Source: Vibrio sp. qd031 (GTDB lineage: Bacteria > Pseudomonadota > Gammaproteobacteria > Enterobacterales > Vibrionaceae). From it: a stretch of DNA of 64,000 nt. The DNA lies in assembly GCF_002100145.1 (NCBI RefSeq), contig NZ_JXQD01000025.1, forward strand, positions 1 to 64,000, written 5' to 3'. How positions within the stretch are numbered: the first letter of the stretch is position 1; the number at the start of each line of letters is the position of its first letter. The translations under genes and the position numbers were made by a program. Shown piece after piece: positions 36,250 to 47,040 of this stretch. The notes beneath the pieces are model-generated. The model was not told the origin of the DNA. It did no database searches and saw nothing but the letters and a program-made list of their open reading frames with translations.

Positions 36250-36300
36250 TTATTCGACTTGATAATCAAGTCGTTGAGCGTATAATGCTCGACAGTCGGA

Positions 36301-36377
<77 letters not shown>

Positions 36378-36512
36378 ATTTTCAGGACGTGATTGTTAAG
36401 TCAGCCAAGTCGAGGTTTTTTACCTCAAAGCGGTCCGCTTAACTTGGCAGCTAAGTTAAATCTAAGCTATTTTTTAGCGGGGTTTAGTTTAGTAATATCA
36501 GGGTCCAGCAAC

Positions 36513-36540
36513 AAAAACCCCGACTTTTCGGGGTTTTTTG
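36513..36540 (+). terminator. Terminator after the initiator tRNA
   Basis: A stem AAAAACCCCGA / TCGGGGTTTTT with loop CTTT and a T tract. It lies upstream of rimP and may be partly read through. Confidence 0.85.
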
Positions 36541-36595
36541 TTATTTGAGATTTATCTACGTGGATACTCTCAAATAGTGTGCTAGGTATTAAATT

Positions 36596-36616
36596 GGGCT
36601 TTAGGCCCTTTTTTTG
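36596..36616 (+). terminator. Attenuator-like hairpin just before rimP
   Basis: GGGC-TTTAG-GCCC followed by eight T, ending about 18 nt before the rimP start. An inverted repeat TATTTGAGA / TCTCAAATA lies just upstream (36543-36576) and could form an alternative structure. Confidence 0.65.
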
Positions 36617-36633
36617 TTTCTGGAGTGGTAAGA

Positions 36634-37089
36634 ATGACTGGATTAGAAAGACAGTTGACCGAAATGCTGCAGGCGCCGGTAGAGGCACTTGGGTATGAAT
36701 TAGTGGGTGTTGAATTTATCCGTGCAGGTGAGTATTCAACCTTACGCATCTTTATAGACAGCGAAAACGGCATTAACGTTGACGACTGTGCCGAAGTAAG
36801 CCATCAGGCGAGCGCGGTTTTGGATGTAGAAGATCCAATTTCGGTGGCTTATAACCTAGAGGTTTCTTCTCCAGGTCTAGAGCGCCCTCTATTTACAGCT
36901 GCACACTATGAAAGATTTATCGAAAGCGAAGTAAGCATCGTTTTGAAAATGGCGGTGGGCAATCGTCGTAAGTGGAAAGGTGTAATCAAAGGTGTTGAAG
37001 GTGAAACCATCAGCGTCGAAACCGACGGACAAGTCGAAGAGTTTGCACTGAGTAACATTAACAAAGCGCACCTAATTCCGAAATTTTAA
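36634..37089 (+). CDS. rimP: Ribosome maturation factor RimP
   Basis: A 151-residue protein needed for 30S assembly. An N-terminal alpha/beta domain ([22 protein letters not shown]) and a C-terminal SH3-like barrel are recognisable, with the core [14 protein letters not shown] 36634 has TGGAG 8 nt upstream; the in-frame GTG at 36625 overlaps that site and is unlikely. First gene of rimP-nusA-infB. Confidence 0.95.
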   Translation: MTGLERQLTEMLQAPVEALGYELVGVEFIRAGEYSTLRIFIDSENGINVDDCAEVSHQASAVLDVEDPISVAYNLEVSSPGLERPLFTAAHYERFIESEVSIVLKMAVGNRRKWKGVIKGVEGETISVETDGQVEEFALSNINKAHLIPKF

Positions 37090-37121
37090 GCCAGTGTATA
37101 GGGCATTAAGAGGCTAGAAGG

Positions 37122-38609
37122 ATGAACAACAAAGAAATTTTAGCAGTTGTAGAAGCTGTTTCAAACGAAAAAGCGGTACCTCGTGAGAGTATCTTTGAAG
37201 CACTAGAAATTGCTTTGGCAACCGCCACTAAAAAGAAATATGAGATGGAAGTAGAAGTCCGTGTTGCGATTGATCGCAAAACCGGTGACTTTGATACATT
37301 CCGTCGTTGGGAAGTTGTAGAAGAAGTAGAGTTTCCAACCAAACAAACTTCACTAGAAGCGGCAAAATACGAAGACGAATCATTAGAAATTGGTGATTAT
37401 GTTGAAGATGATATCGACTCAGTGAAGTTTGACCGTATTGCAACACAAACCGCTAAGCAAGTCATCGTACAGAAAGTACGTGAAGCTGAGCGCGCTCAAA
37501 TCGTGGGTCAATTCATCGATAACGAAGGTGAGCTTCTTACTGGCGCGGTTAAAAAAGTCAATCGCGACACGGTTATCCTAGATTTGGGTAACAATGCAGA
37601 AGCGGTTATTTTACGTGATGACCAACTTCCACGTGAAAACTTCCGTTCGGGCGACCGAGTGCGTGGTCTACTATACAAAGTGGATCCAGAAGCACGCGGC
37701 TTCCAACTGTTTATGACTCGCTCTAAACCAGAGATGTTGACTGAACTGTTCCGTATTGAAGTGCCAGAAATTGGCGAAGACTTGATTGAACTAAAAGGCG
37801 CTGCGCGCGATCCTGGTTCACGCGCAAAAATTGCTGTGAAAACCAACGACAAGCGTATTGACCCTGTAGGTGCTTGTGTTGGTATGCGTGGAGCACGTGT
37901 ACAAGCGGTTTCTGGTGAGCTTGGTGGTGAGCGTATTGATATTGTTCTTTGGGACGATAACCCAGCACAGTTCGTTATTAACGCAATGGCTCCAGCGGAT
38001 GTTGCTTCAATCATTGTTGATGAAGACACCAACTCTATGGACATCGCGGTAGAGGCGGACAACCTAGCACAGGCTATCGGCCGTGCAGGTCAAAACGTAC
38101 GTCTTGCGTCTCAACTTACCGGTTGGGAACTAAACGTAATGACCGTTGAAGATCTAGAGAAGAAGCACCAAGAAGAATCTCAAGAGTCGATTGAATCGTT
38201 CATGAAGCACCTAGACATCGAGCAAGATTTTGCTGAGTTGTTGGTGGAAGAAGGGTTCTCAACACTTGAAGAAGTAGCATACGTACCAGTAGCTGAGCTA
38301 CTGGAAGTAAACGGCTTGGATGAAGATCTTGTAGAAGAGTTACGTGGTCGTGCTAAAGATGCACTGACAACGCTTGCGCTTGCACAAGAAGAGTCGTTTG
38401 AAGGTTTAGAACCAGCAGAAGACCTATTAGGTCTTGAAGGTCTAGAACGCGAATTGGCGTTCAAACTTGCCGCTAAAGGCGTAGTGACATTAGAAGACCT
38501 AGCTGATCAAGGCGTCGATGAATTAGAAGACATTGAAGGCCTAACTGAAGAGCGTGCTGGCGAGCTGATCATGGCCGCGCGTAATATCTGTTGGTTCAAC
38601 GAAGAATAA
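37122..38609 (+). CDS. nusA: Transcription termination/antitermination factor NusA
   Basis: A 495-residue RNA polymerase-binding factor. An N-terminal domain (1-130), S1 domain (about 135-200), KH domains with [17 protein letters not shown] and [18 protein letters not shown] (about 225-345), and two acidic C-terminal repeats (about 365-490). It promotes pausing and hairpin-dependent termination, and antitermination in rRNA operons. It lies 32 nt after rimP. Confidence 0.96.
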   Translation: MNNKEILAVVEAVSNEKAVPRESIFEALEIALATATKKKYEMEVEVRVAIDRKTGDFDTFRRWEVVEEVEFPTKQTSLEAAKYEDESLEIGDYVEDDIDSVKFDRIATQTAKQVIVQKVREAERAQIVGQFIDNEGELLTGAVKKVNRDTVILDLGNNAEAVILRDDQLPRENFRSGDRVRGLLYKVDPEARGFQLFMTRSKPEMLTELFRIEVPEIGEDLIELKGAARDPGSRAKIAVKTNDKRIDPVGACVGMRGARVQAVSGELGGERIDIVLWDDNPAQFVINAMAPADVASIIVDEDTNSMDIAVEADNLAQAIGRAGQNVRLASQLTGWELNVMTVEDLEKKHQEESQESIESFMKHLDIEQDFAELLVEEGFSTLEEVAYVPVAELLEVNGLDEDLVEELRGRAKDALTTLALAQEESFEGLEPAEDLLGLEGLERELAFKLAAKGVVTLEDLADQGVDELEDIEGLTEERAGELIMAARNICWFNEE

Positions 38610-38630
38610 TCAGCAAGGGGAGGTAGTGGA

Positions 38631-41288
38631 ATGACACAACTTACAGTTAAAGCGTTAAGCGATGAGATTGGTACACCAGTTGACCGTTTAGTAGAGCAAC
38701 TTGCTGATGCAGGTATGAATAAGTCACAAAGCGATATTGTGACGGAAGATGAGAAACAAGTACTTTTGACACATCTTAAAAAAGAACATGGCGATACAGC
38801 TGCTGAAGCTGAGCCAACACGTCTAACATTGCAACGCAAAAAGAAGAGCACGCTAAGCGTTGCTCAAACTGGCGGTAAGAGCAAAAACGTACAAGTAGAA
38901 GTACGTAAAAAGCGCACTTACGTTAAGCGCAGCGTTGTTGACGATCAAAAAGCGGAAGCAGAAAAAGCACGCTTAGAAGCAGAAGCTGCTGAGCAAGCTG
39001 CTGCAGAAGCGAAGGCAAAAGCGGAAGCAGATGCGAAAGCAGCTGCAGAAGCGAAAGCCAAAGCAGAAGCCAAAGCGAAAGCTGACGCAGAAGCGAAAGC
39101 CAAAGCAGAAGCGGAAGCAAAAGCAAAAGCTGAGAGCCAAACTCCAGAAGAGCGCGCTGCTGCAGAACTTGCTAAGAAAGAAGCGGATGAGCTTCAACGT
39201 CGTCAAGAAGAAGAAGCGGCACGTCGCATCGCTGAAGAGGCTGCGAAAGCGGCAGAAGAAGCGAAACGTCTTGCTGTTGAATCTGAAGCGCGTTTGCAAG
39301 AAGAAGCTAAGAAAACCAAAACCGTTGACTTCCATACCACAACCTCTACTTACGCTCGTGAAGCCGAAGATGAACAAGAGCGTCGTGATGAAGGCGGTCG
39401 TCGTAAGAAGAAAAAGAAAAAAGCACCTGAAGCAAACAATCGCGGTGGACGTAATAACCAACGTGGTCGTAAGGGTAAGTTAGCGAAACCTACCTCTATG
39501 CAGCAAGGCTTTGATAAAAACGCAACCGTCGCTAAATCTGACGTTGTCGTTGGCGAAACCATTGTTGTTTCTGAGCTAGCGAACAAGATGTCTGTGAAAG
39601 CAACAGAAGTGATTAAGGTCATGATGAAAATGGGCGCTATGGCGACCATTAACCAAGTGATCGACCAAGAAACTGCACAACTAGTGGCAGAAGAAATGGG
39701 TCACAAAGTGGTTCTGCGTAAAGAGAACGAGCTAGAAGAAGCGGTACTTGCAGATCGTGATAACGACGCATTGGCGGAAGGCCGTGCACCTGTTGTTACT
39801 ATCATGGGTCACGTTGACCACGGTAAGACATCAACACTGGATTACATTCGTAAAGCACACGTTGCTTCTGGCGAAGCGGGTGGTATTACTCAGCATATCG
39901 GTGCTTACCACGTAGAGACTGAGAACGGTATGATTACCTTCTTAGATACTCCTGGACACGCCGCGTTTACCGCAATGCGTGCTCGTGGTGCTCAAGCGAC
40001 AGATATCGTTGTACTTGTGGTTGCTGCCGATGATGGTGTAATGCCTCAGACTATCGAAGCGATTCAACACGCGAAAGCGGCCGGCGTGCCACTTATCGTT
40101 GCTGTGAACAAGATCGATAAAGAAGATGCTAACCCAGATAACGTTAAGAACGAATTGGCTCAGTACGATGTTATTCCTGAAGAGTGGGGCGGTGAGAACA
40201 TGTTTGTTCACATCTCTGCTAAGCAAGGTACTAACATTGAAGGCCTACTAGAAACTATCCTTCTACAATCTGAAGTTCTTGAACTTACAGCCGTGAAAGA
40301 AGGTATGGCGTCTGGTGTGGTTGTAGAATCTCGCCTAGATAAAGGTCGTGGTCCTGTAGCTACTGTTCTTGTTCAGTCTGGTACCCTAAACAAAGGTGAT
40401 ATCCTTCTTTGTGGTCAAGAGTACGGACGTGTTCGTGCAATGCGCGACGAAAACGGTCAAGAGATCTTTGAAGCTGGTCCATCTATTCCTGTCGAAATCA
40501 TCGGTCTATCTGGTGTTCCGTCTTCAGGTGATGAAGCTACTGTAGTACGTGATGAGCGTAAAGCTCGTGAAGTTGCGAACTACCGTCAAGGTAAATTCCG
40601 TGAAGTTAAGCTTGCACGTCAGCAGAAATCGAAACTTGAAAACATGTTCTCGAACATGACCGCTGGTGAAGTTGCTGAACTTAACGTCGTTCTTAAAGCT
40701 GATGTACAGGGTTCTGTGGAAGCAATCTCAGACTCACTACTGAAACTGTCGACTGATGAAGTGAAAGTAAACATCGTGGGTTCTGGTGTTGGTGGTATTA
40801 CCGAAACGGATGCAGTACTTGCTGCAGCGTCTAATGCTATCGTTCTTGGCTTCAACGTTCGTGCTGATGCTTCAGCTCGCCGTACTGTTGAAGCAGAAAG
40901 CTTAGACCTTCGCTACTACTCAATCATTTACCAATTGATTGATGAAGTAAAACAAGCGATGGGCGGTATGCTTGCTCCTGAATTCAAGCAAGAGATCATT
41001 GGTCTTGCTGAAGTTCGTGACGTATTTAAGTCGCCTAAACTGGGTGCTATCGCTGGTTGTATGGTTACCGAAGGTACCATCAAGCGTAACAACCCAATTC
41101 GTGTACTACGTGAAAACGTTGTAATTTACGAAGGTGAACTTGAGTCACTACGTCGCTTTAAAGATGACGTACAAGAAGTTAAGAATGGTTACGAATGTGG
41201 TATCGGCGTTAAGAACTACAACGATGTACGCGTAGGTGACCAAATCGAAGTATTCGAAATCGTTGAAATCAAGCGTACGCTTGATTAA
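38631..41288 (+). CDS. infB: Translation initiation factor IF-2
   Basis: An 885-residue GTPase that places fMet-tRNA on the ribosome. An N-terminal IF2_N domain (1-52) is followed by a long Lys/Ala/Glu-rich segment (about 100-225), a basic stretch, and a second IF2_N-like domain (about 305-365). The GTPase domain has [16 protein letters not shown] and NKID, and C-terminal domains follow. The Ala/Lys/Glu part is encoded by near-repeated GAAGCGAAAGCC-type units. It lies 21 nt after nusA. Confidence 0.96.
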   Translation: MTQLTVKALSDEIGTPVDRLVEQLADAGMNKSQSDIVTEDEKQVLLTHLKKEHGDTAAEAEPTRLTLQRKKKSTLSVAQTGGKSKNVQVEVRKKRTYVKRSVVDDQKAEAEKARLEAEAAEQAAAEAKAKAEADAKAAAEAKAKAEAKAKADAEAKAKAEAEAKAKAESQTPEERAAAELAKKEADELQRRQEEEAARRIAEEAAKAAEEAKRLAVESEARLQEEAKKTKTVDFHTTTSTYAREAEDEQERRDEGGRRKKKKKKAPEANNRGGRNNQRGRKGKLAKPTSMQQGFDKNATVAKSDVVVGETIVVSELANKMSVKATEVIKVMMKMGAMATINQVIDQETAQLVAEEMGHKVVLRKENELEEAVLADRDNDALAEGRAPVVTIMGHVDHGKTSTLDYIRKAHVASGEAGGITQHIGAYHVETENGMITFLDTPGHAAFTAMRARGAQATDIVVLVVAADDGVMPQTIEAIQHAKAAGVPLIVAVNKIDKEDANPDNVKNELAQYDVIPEEWGGENMFVHISAKQGTNIEGLLETILLQSEVLELTAVKEGMASGVVVESRLDKGRGPVATVLVQSGTLNKGDILLCGQEYGRVRAMRDENGQEIFEAGPSIPVEIIGLSGVPSSGDEATVVRDERKAREVANYRQGKFREVKLARQQKSKLENMFSNMTAGEVAELNVVLKADVQGSVEAISDSLLKLSTDEVKVNIVGSGVGGITETDAVLAAASNAIVLGFNVRADASARRTVEAESLDLRYYSIIYQLIDEVKQAMGGMLAPEFKQEIIGLAEVRDVFKSPKLGAIAGCMVTEGTIKRNNPIRVLRENVVIYEGELESLRRFKDDVQEVKNGYECGIGVKNYNDVRVGDQIEVFEIVEIKRTLD
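38990..39140 (+). repeat. Low-complexity codon repeats inside infB
   Basis: Repeats of the units gcagaagcgaaagccaaa and gcggaagcaaaagc encode [23 protein letters not shown] sequence predicted to be a single long alpha-helix. Such a tract can change length by slippage. Confidence 0.75.
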
Positions 41289-41321
41289 TCAGTACATTGA
41301 CTAATCAACACATTGACTAAA

Positions 41322-41397
41322 ATCACCTTCGAATCTAATTTTGAAGGTGATGGTTGTTGAATACACCATGAGGGGCCTTAGCCCCTCATTCTTTTTA
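41322..41397 (+). terminator. Two hairpins in the infB-rbfA gap
   Basis: The first stem is ATCACCTTC / GAAGGTGAT (41322-41351). The second is ATGAGGGGC / GCCCCTCAT with loop CTTA (41368-41389), followed by TCTTTTT. The second looks like a partial terminator that would lower rbfA and truB expression relative to infB. Confidence 0.65.
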
Positions 41398-41411
41398 TAG
41401 TGAGAAAAGAA

Positions 41412-41822
41412 ATGTCAAAAGAATTTAGCCGTACCCAGCGTGTGGCTCAACAATTACAAAAAGAACTGGCTGTTATCGTGCAGCGTGAAGTGCGTGATTC
41501 ACGCATTGGTATGGTGACAGTCTCTGACGTAGAAGTGTCTCGTGACCTTGCCTACGCGACAGTTTTCGTTACTTTTTTGTGTGTGGGTGAACAAACACCT
41601 GAGTCGTGCCTAGCTGCGCTAAAAGAGCATGAAGTGATGGTACGTATGGCGCTAGGCAAGCGTATTCGCCTACGTCTAACGCCTGAAGTGAAGTTTGTAT
41701 ACGATGAGACTTTGGTTGAAGGCATGCGCATGTCTAACCTAGTCAGCGAAGTTGTGTCTAATGATGCACAGAAGAAAGGCGAAGCAGGTCGTCAAGACGA
41801 GGAACGTGAGGACGAAGAGTAA
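41412..41822 (+). CDS. rbfA: Ribosome-binding factor A
   Basis: A 136-residue KH-fold protein that binds the 30S subunit late in assembly and helps cold adaptation. The start [20 protein letters not shown] matches the family; the in-frame GTG at 41400 would add four residues. The C-terminus is acidic and variable (DEEREDEE). Its stop overlaps the truB start (TAATG), so translation is coupled. Confidence 0.95.
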   Translation: MSKEFSRTQRVAQQLQKELAVIVQREVRDSRIGMVTVSDVEVSRDLAYATVFVTFLCVGEQTPESCLAALKEHEVMVRMALGKRIRLRLTPEVKFVYDETLVEGMRMSNLVSEVVSNDAQKKGEAGRQDEEREDEE

Positions 41823-42757
41823 TGGCACGTCGTCGTAAAGGTCGTCCAGTCCACGGTGTATTACTGCTCGATAAGCCAACCGGTGAATCGTCTAACCACG
41901 TCTTACAAAAAGTAAAACGCCTCTACTTTGCAGACAAAGCGGGACATACAGGAGCGTTAGATCCATTAGCGACTGGTATGCTACCAATATGCTTAGGTGA
42001 GGCGACAAAGTTCTCTCAGTACCTGCTTGAATCAGATAAGCGTTACATTGTTAAAGCTAAACTTGGAGAGCGTACCAACACCTCTGATTCAGACGGTGAA
42101 GTGGTTGAAACTCGCCTTGTGAAAGTCGATCGTGGTCAATTAGAGCGTTGTGTGGCGAAGTTCAAAGGGACCACCAAACAGATCCCTTCGATGTTCTCGG
42201 CATTAAAATATCAAGGTCGCCCACTGTATGAATACGCCCGCGAAGGCGTTGAAGTTCCTCGCGAAGCGCGTGACATTACGGTGTACACCATTGAGCTGCT
42301 AGGCTTTAATGGCGATGAAATCGAGATGGACGTTCACTGCTCAAAAGGTACCTACATTCGCACCATCGTCGATGACTTAGGCGAAATGCTTGGATGTGGT
42401 GCTCACGTGACCTATTTGCGTCGTACACAGGTAGCGAAATACCCTTACGAGCGCATGGTGACTTTAGAGCAACTCGAAGCGTTATTAGAACAAGCTCATC
42501 GTGAAGAGATCGCGCCGCGTGAGCTGCTTGATCCATTGTTGCTCCCTATGGACACAGCGGTTATCGACTTGCCAGAAGTGAACATGCTTCCAGAGCTCGC
42601 CGATATGGTCCAACACGGTCAGCCGGTACAAATTTTTGGTGCACCTGTTGAAGGGCAAGTTCGAATGACGTCTGGCGAAGAGCGCTTGTTCATAGGTGTC
42701 GGCGAAATTGATGACGATGGGAAGGTTGCGCCTAAACGGTTGGTTGTTTTTAGGTAA
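41822..42757 (+). CDS. truB: tRNA pseudouridine(55) synthase TruB
   Basis: A 311-residue enzyme making pseudouridine 55 in the T loop of tRNAs. The catalytic Asp lies in [14 protein letters not shown]. Other marks: [13 protein letters not shown] and [15 protein letters not shown], and a C-terminal PUA domain. Start ATG overlaps the rbfA stop. Confidence 0.96.
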   Translation: MARRRKGRPVHGVLLLDKPTGESSNHVLQKVKRLYFADKAGHTGALDPLATGMLPICLGEATKFSQYLLESDKRYIVKAKLGERTNTSDSDGEVVETRLVKVDRGQLERCVAKFKGTTKQIPSMFSALKYQGRPLYEYAREGVEVPREARDITVYTIELLGFNGDEIEMDVHCSKGTYIRTIVDDLGEMLGCGAHVTYLRRTQVAKYPYERMVTLEQLEALLEQAHREEIAPRELLDPLLLPMDTAVIDLPEVNMLPELADMVQHGQPVQIFGAPVEGQVRMTSGEERLFIGVGEIDDDGKVAPKRLVVFR

Positions 42758-42900
42758 AAGCGAGAGGCGAGGGCGCTGCGCTTTGAGAGGCGGCGAGTGC
42801 GCTGGCGCTTCGAGGATCGAGGACGCTGCGCTTTGAGAGGCGAGGGCGCTGACGCTTCGAGAGGCGAGGGCGCTGCGCTGCGAGGGACGGTCGGTGAAGT
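42758..42900. repeat. Degenerate CGAG/GCGCTGCGC-rich repeats after truB
   Basis: Several imperfect copies of a unit of about 30-35 nt built from gagaggcgagggcgctgcgc variants, separated by cttcgagg or ctttgagagg. CGAGAGGCGAG occurs at 42771-42781 and 42858-42868, and also in the 23S-5S spacer arm at 217-241 (minus strand). No open frame here looks like a gene on either strand. Confidence 0.65.
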
Positions 42901-42917
42901 GGGCTTATTTGCTTTTG

Positions 42918-43151
42918 CTCGAAGCTTTTCGCAAGAAAAGCGCCTCGCAGTCACGTAGTGACGCCCTCGCACCTCGAAGCGAAGCGCCCTTCTATCTCGA
43001 AGCTTTTCGTAAGAAAAGCGCCTCGCAGTCACGCAGTGACGCCCTCGCACCTCGAAGCGAAGCGCCCTTCTGCCTCGAAGCTTTTCGCCAGAAAAGCGTC
43101 TCGCAGTCACGCAGTGACGTCCTCGCTCCTCGAAGCGAAGCGTCCTGCTTT
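42918..43151. repeat. Three tandem 78-bp repeats between truB and rpsO
   Basis: Units start at 42918, 42996 and 43074, exactly 78 nt apart, and differ at only a few positions. Each contains a 7-bp hairpin GCTTTTC-gcaa-GAAAAGC (loops gcaa, gtaa, gcca) and a 5-bp hairpin GTCAC-gta-GTGAC (loop gta or gca), with stems unchanged. As 78 is divisible by 3, open frames persist on both strands, but these carry no gene-like signals. Confidence 0.9.
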
Positions 43152-43169
43152 TCCGCAAACAAAACCCGC

Positions 43170-43197
43170 TTGCATCCCAACTGCAATCCCGTATAAT
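43170..43197 (+). promoter_or_regulatory. Promoter of rpsO
   Basis: -35 TTGCAT (43170-43175), 16-nt spacer, -10 TATAAT (43192-43197). It lies just downstream of the tandem repeats, leaving a leader of about 67 nt, where S15 is expected to repress its own translation. Confidence 0.75.
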
Positions 43198-43270
43198 ACG
43201 CCGCTCTCGTGTCGGCTGAATCAGAGATTGGCTGGCACACATTGATACACTAACTCTTTAGGAGAGAATT

Positions 43271-43540
43271 ATGTCTCTGAATGCAGAAACTAAAGCAGCA
43301 ATCGTTGCTGAATACGCTCAAAGCGAAGGCGATACTGGTTCACCAGAAGTACAAGTAGCACTACTAACTGCTTCTATCAACCACCTTCAAGGTCACTTTA
43401 AAGCGCACAAAGGCGATCACCACAGCCGTCGTGGTCTTCTACGTATGGTTTCTCGTCGTCGTAAGCTTCTAGACTACCTTAAAGGTAAAGATCTAGCTCG
43501 CTACCACGACCTAATCAAACGTCAAGGTCTACGTCGCTAA
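43271..43540 (+). CDS. rpsO: 30S ribosomal protein S15
   Basis: An 89-residue primary 16S rRNA-binding protein of the central domain. Signature segments [34 protein letters not shown] and [16 protein letters not shown]. The ribosome site TAGGAGAG is strong. It is followed by a terminator and then pnp, the conserved rpsO-pnp pair. Confidence 0.97.
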   Translation: MSLNAETKAAIVAEYAQSEGDTGSPEVQVALLTASINHLQGHFKAHKGDHHSRRGLLRMVSRRRKLLDYLKGKDLARYHDLIKRQGLRR

Positions 43541-43570
43541 TTGGCGTAAGCATTAGAACAGTTTGTATGA

Positions 43571-43596
43571 AAAGGGGCTTAAAGCCCCTTTTTTTA
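43571..43596 (+). terminator. Terminator of rpsO
   Basis: A stem AAAGGGGCTT / AAGCCCCTTT with a short A loop, followed by a T tract. Part of the transcription probably reads into pnp, as in E. coli. Confidence 0.88.
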
Positions 43597-43713
43597 TGAC
43601 CTAAATTCTGCACTTATCGGGCAATGTGGTTTATACTACGTCCCGACTTCCTCTGCGTGTCGCAGCGGAAACAAACGCTCACTGCATTACAGTCACCGAT
43701 GTCGACCAAAAGG

Positions 43714-43778
43714 TCGCGACTACTCAAAACTGCCTTATATCGAGCAGCACCTTTTAAGGATGTTTTGACTAGTCGCGA
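43714..43778 (+). promoter_or_regulatory. Long stem-loop in the pnp leader (RNase III/PNPase autoregulation)
   Basis: Arms TCGCGACTACTCAAAAC-TG-CCTT (43714-43736) and AAGG-AT-GTTTTGACTAGTCGCGA (43756-43778) pair over 23 positions with 3 mismatches. It starts about 125 nt before the pnp start. In E. coli a comparable leader duplex is cut by RNase III and then degraded by PNPase, giving feedback control. Confidence 0.7.
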
Positions 43779-43839
43779 TTCGTAATGTGTTGAGTCAATA
43801 CTACAAGCTCTAAGCTAAGCTTAGAAACAAGGAATCGAA

Positions 43840-45966
43840 ATGTTCGAAAAACCAGTTGTTAAAACGTTCCAGTACGGTAACCACACCGTTACCCTAGAAA
43901 CTGGCATCATTGCTCGTCAAGCGACAGCAGGCGTTATGGTTACAATGGACGATACGTCTGTATTCGTATCAGTTGTAGCGAAAAAAGAAGCGGTAGAAGG
44001 TCAAGACTTCTTCCCTCTAACGGTTAACTACCAAGAGCGTACTTACGCTGCAGGTAAAATCCCAGGTGGATTCTTCAAGCGTGAAGGCCGTCCTTCTGAA
44101 GGCGAAACTCTTACAGCTCGCCTAATTGACCGTCCAATCCGTCCACTTTTCCCAGACGCGTTTAAAAACGAAGTTCAAGTTATCGCAACAGTCATGTCTG
44201 TTAACCCAGACGTACAGCCTGACATGGTTACCATGATCGGTACTTCTGCTGCGCTTGCAATCTCTGGCGCTCCGTTTAACGGCCCAATCGGTGCGGCACG
44301 TGTTGGTCACATCGATGGTCAACTTGTGCTTAACCCAAGCATCACTGAACTAGAAAACTCTAAGCTTGACCTAGTGGTTTCTGGTACTGAAGGCGCTGTG
44401 CTAATGGTTGAGTCAGAAGCGGACAACCTAACTGAAGAAGAAATGCTTTCAGCGGTTGTTTACGGTCACGACCAACAACAAGTTGTTATTAAGGCGATCA
44501 ACGAGTTTGCTGCTGAAGTTGCAACACCTTCTTGGGATTGGACTGCTCCAGCGGAAAACACAGAGCTGAAAAACAAGATTGCTGAACTTGCTGAAGCAAA
44601 AGTAACAGAAGCTTACCAAATCACTGAAAAAATGGCTCGCTATGACCGCATCCATGAGATCGGTGACGAAGTAAAAGCGACTCTTCTTGCTGAAGACGCA
44701 GAGCTTAACCCTAAAGAGATACACGCGATCTTCCACGATCTAGAGAAAACAGTAGTACGTGGCCGCATCATTGCTGGCAACCCACGTATCGATGGTCGTG
44801 AAAAAGACATGGTTCGTGCTCTAGACGTACGTACTGGTGTTCTTCCACGTACTCACGGTTCTGCACTGTTCACTCGTGGCGAAACTCAGGCTATCGTAAC
44901 AGCGACTCTAGGTACTCAACGCGATGCACAAATCATCGATGAGCTAACTGGCGAGCGTAAAGATAACTTCCTTCTACACTACAACTTCCCTCCATACTGT
45001 GTGGGTGAGACTGGCTTTGTAGGCTCTCCTAAGCGTCGTGAAATCGGCCACGGTAAATTGGCAAAACGCGGTATTGCGGCAGTAATGCCTTCTGTAGATG
45101 AGTTCCCATACACTGTACGTGTTGTATCAGAAATCACCGAATCTAACGGTTCATCTTCAATGGCTTCTGTATGTGGTACTTCTCTTGCTCTTATGGATGC
45201 AGGTGTACCAATCAAAGCGTCTGTTGCGGGTATCGCAATGGGTCTTGTGAAAGAAGGCGACGACTTTGTTGTCCTTTCTGACATCCTTGGCGACGAAGAT
45301 CATCTTGGCGACATGGACTTTAAAGTAGCCGGTACTAACGAAGGTATCACTGCTCTACAGATGGACATCAAGATCGAAGGTATCACTAAAGAGATCATGC
45401 AAATTGCACTTAACCAAGCGCAAGGTGCACGTAAGCACATCCTATCTGTAATGGATGAAGCTATCTCAGGTGCTCGTGAAGATATCTCTGAATTCGCTCC
45501 GCGCATTCACACTATGAAGATCAGCGCTGAGAAGATCAAAGACGTTATCGGTAAAGGTGGCGCTGTGATCCGTGCTCTTACAGAAGAGACTGGCACAACC
45601 ATCGAAATCGAAGATGACGGTACTATCAAGATTGCTTCTGCTGAAGGCGCTGCTGCTAAAGAAGCGATTCGTCGTATCGAAGAGATCACTGCAGAAGTTG
45701 AAGTGGGCCGCATTTACGTAGGTAAAGTTGCTCGCCTTGCTGACTTCGGTGCTTTCGTTACGATCCTTCCTGGTAAAGATGGTCTAGTACACATCTCTCA
45801 AATCGCTGATAAGCGTGTAGAGAAAGTGTCTGATTACTTGCAAGAAGGTCAAGAAGTAAACGTTAAGGTTCTTGAAATCGACCGTCAAGGCCGTGTTCGT
45901 TTGAGCATGAAAGAAGCGGTAGAACAAGCACCAGCCGCTGACGCACCAGCAGCCGACGCGGAATAA
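43840..45966 (+). CDS. pnp: Polyribonucleotide nucleotidyltransferase (PNPase)
   Basis: A 708-residue 3'-5' phosphorolytic exoribonuclease and degradosome component. Two RNase PH-like domains (about 10-230 and 310-545), with [22 protein letters not shown] in the first. The KH domain ([21 protein letters not shown], about 563-590) and S1 domain (about 620-690) follow. The C-terminus ends with Ala/Pro/Asp repeats. Confidence 0.97.
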   Translation: MFEKPVVKTFQYGNHTVTLETGIIARQATAGVMVTMDDTSVFVSVVAKKEAVEGQDFFPLTVNYQERTYAAGKIPGGFFKREGRPSEGETLTARLIDRPIRPLFPDAFKNEVQVIATVMSVNPDVQPDMVTMIGTSAALAISGAPFNGPIGAARVGHIDGQLVLNPSITELENSKLDLVVSGTEGAVLMVESEADNLTEEEMLSAVVYGHDQQQVVIKAINEFAAEVATPSWDWTAPAENTELKNKIAELAEAKVTEAYQITEKMARYDRIHEIGDEVKATLLAEDAELNPKEIHAIFHDLEKTVVRGRIIAGNPRIDGREKDMVRALDVRTGVLPRTHGSALFTRGETQAIVTATLGTQRDAQIIDELTGERKDNFLLHYNFPPYCVGETGFVGSPKRREIGHGKLAKRGIAAVMPSVDEFPYTVRVVSEITESNGSSSMASVCGTSLALMDAGVPIKASVAGIAMGLVKEGDDFVVLSDILGDEDHLGDMDFKVAGTNEGITALQMDIKIEGITKEIMQIALNQAQGARKHILSVMDEAISGAREDISEFAPRIHTMKISAEKIKDVIGKGGAVIRALTEETGTTIEIEDDGTIKIASAEGAAAKEAIRRIEEITAEVEVGRIYVGKVARLADFGAFVTILPGKDGLVHISQIADKRVEKVSDYLQEGQEVNVKVLEIDRQGRVRLSMKEAVEQAPAADAPAADAE

Positions 45967-46006
45967 AAGTTAAATTTTTGATATTTAACTGATAAAGCGT
46001 GGTATA

Positions 46007-46037
46007 AAGAGGAGCATTGATGCTCCTCTTTTTTTTA
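46007..46037 (+). terminator. Terminator of pnp
   Basis: A perfect 10-bp stem AAGAGGAGCA / TGCTCCTCTT with loop TTGA and a T tract of eight. Confidence 0.93.
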
Positions 46038-46124
46038 TATTAGGCATCTAACTAGGACCCGCTAGACTTAATACAGTCAGTGTTGCTGGTTGCCCATGGA
46101 GCGATTAATTAAAAGGATAATGAT

Positions 46125-47000
46125 GTGAAGCTAAGAATTGTCGCCTTATTAGGGCTTGTTATGGTGTTGGCAGGGTGCTCGAGTCCCGGTTCACAAACTG
46201 GGTGGGCTTATCCACCAATGGCAGTACCGCTACAGCCAACGGTACAACAAGAAATTCATATTGCTCGAATCTCTCAATTATTGCTGCGCAAAGATCTAGA
46301 CGATGCTGTCCGCGCGAAAATGCACTACGAGCGCGGCATGCTGTACGACACACTGGGTATGCGTGATTTAGCCCGTTTGGATTTCAATCAAACACTTTCT
46401 CTCAATCCTGCACAGCCAGATGTGTTTAACATCTTAGGTGTCTACTTTACTCAGATTGGCGAGTTCGATGCCGCGTACGATGCCTTCGATTCAACACTAG
46501 AGCTTGACCCAAAAAATTACTATGCCGAGCGAAATCGAGCGATTGCGCTTTACTATGGCGATCGCATTGAGCTTGCTCAAGAGGCGATGGTTAAACATTA
46601 CGAGCAAGACTCAAGTGATCCTTTTCGAGCGATCTGGCTGTACGTGATTGAATATGAGCAAGACCCAGAACTCGCTCGTCAGCACCTTTTAGAGCGCTAT
46701 GAAGATCGAACCAGTGAATGGAGCTGGATGCTCGTGGCGATCATGCTGGATGAAGTCCCAGAGAAAGAAGCATTTAAGACCATTGTTGAAGGCGCACAAA
46801 GTAACGAAGAGCTCGCACAACGCCTAACCGAGGCCTATTTTTATCTTGGAAAACGTTACCATTTGGATAACGAGCTCGGCAATGCTATTTCCCTGTATAA
46901 GCTCGCGTTGTCGTTCAATGTCTACGAATATGTTGAACACCGCTATTCGTTTTTGGAACTAGGTCGTATCTTTAATCAGGTTACCGAGCAGCGAAAGTAG
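46125..47000 (+). CDS. nlpI: Lipoprotein NlpI
   Basis: A 291-residue outer-membrane lipoprotein with TPR repeats, an adaptor for peptidoglycan endopeptidases and the Prc protease. Lipobox LAGC at 15-18 with lipidated Cys18; Ser at +2 favours the outer membrane. TPR units are visible at about 66-100 (YERGMLYDTLGMRDLARLDF), 100-135 and 230-260. It starts at GTG 46125, 8 nt after AAGGA; the ATG two bases upstream is out of frame and meets TGA at once. It follows pnp, as in E. coli. Confidence 0.95.
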   Translation: MKLRIVALLGLVMVLAGCSSPGSQTGWAYPPMAVPLQPTVQQEIHIARISQLLLRKDLDDAVRAKMHYERGMLYDTLGMRDLARLDFNQTLSLNPAQPDVFNILGVYFTQIGEFDAAYDAFDSTLELDPKNYYAERNRAIALYYGDRIELAQEAMVKHYEQDSSDPFRAIWLYVIEYEQDPELARQHLLERYEDRTSEWSWMLVAIMLDEVPEKEAFKTIVEGAQSNEELAQRLTEAYFYLGKRYHLDNELGNAISLYKLALSFNVYEYVEHRYSFLELGRIFNQVTEQRK

Positions 47001-47040
47001 TTGCTGGATAAAAACCTTAAAACAAGTCACATAACGCAGA

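Noticed and set aside
38923..39483. Long antisense and alternate-frame ORFs over infB
   Set aside because: They mirror the Ala/Lys/Glu codon repeats of the infB frame.
42918..43151. CRISPR array
   Set aside because: The three 78-bp units are contiguous with no unique spacers, and no cas gene is near.
42619..43242. A 207-codon minus-strand frame and two plus-strand frames over the tandem repeats
   Set aside because: Open only because the repeat period is a multiple of three; repetitive Arg/Ser/Ala-rich product and no start signals.
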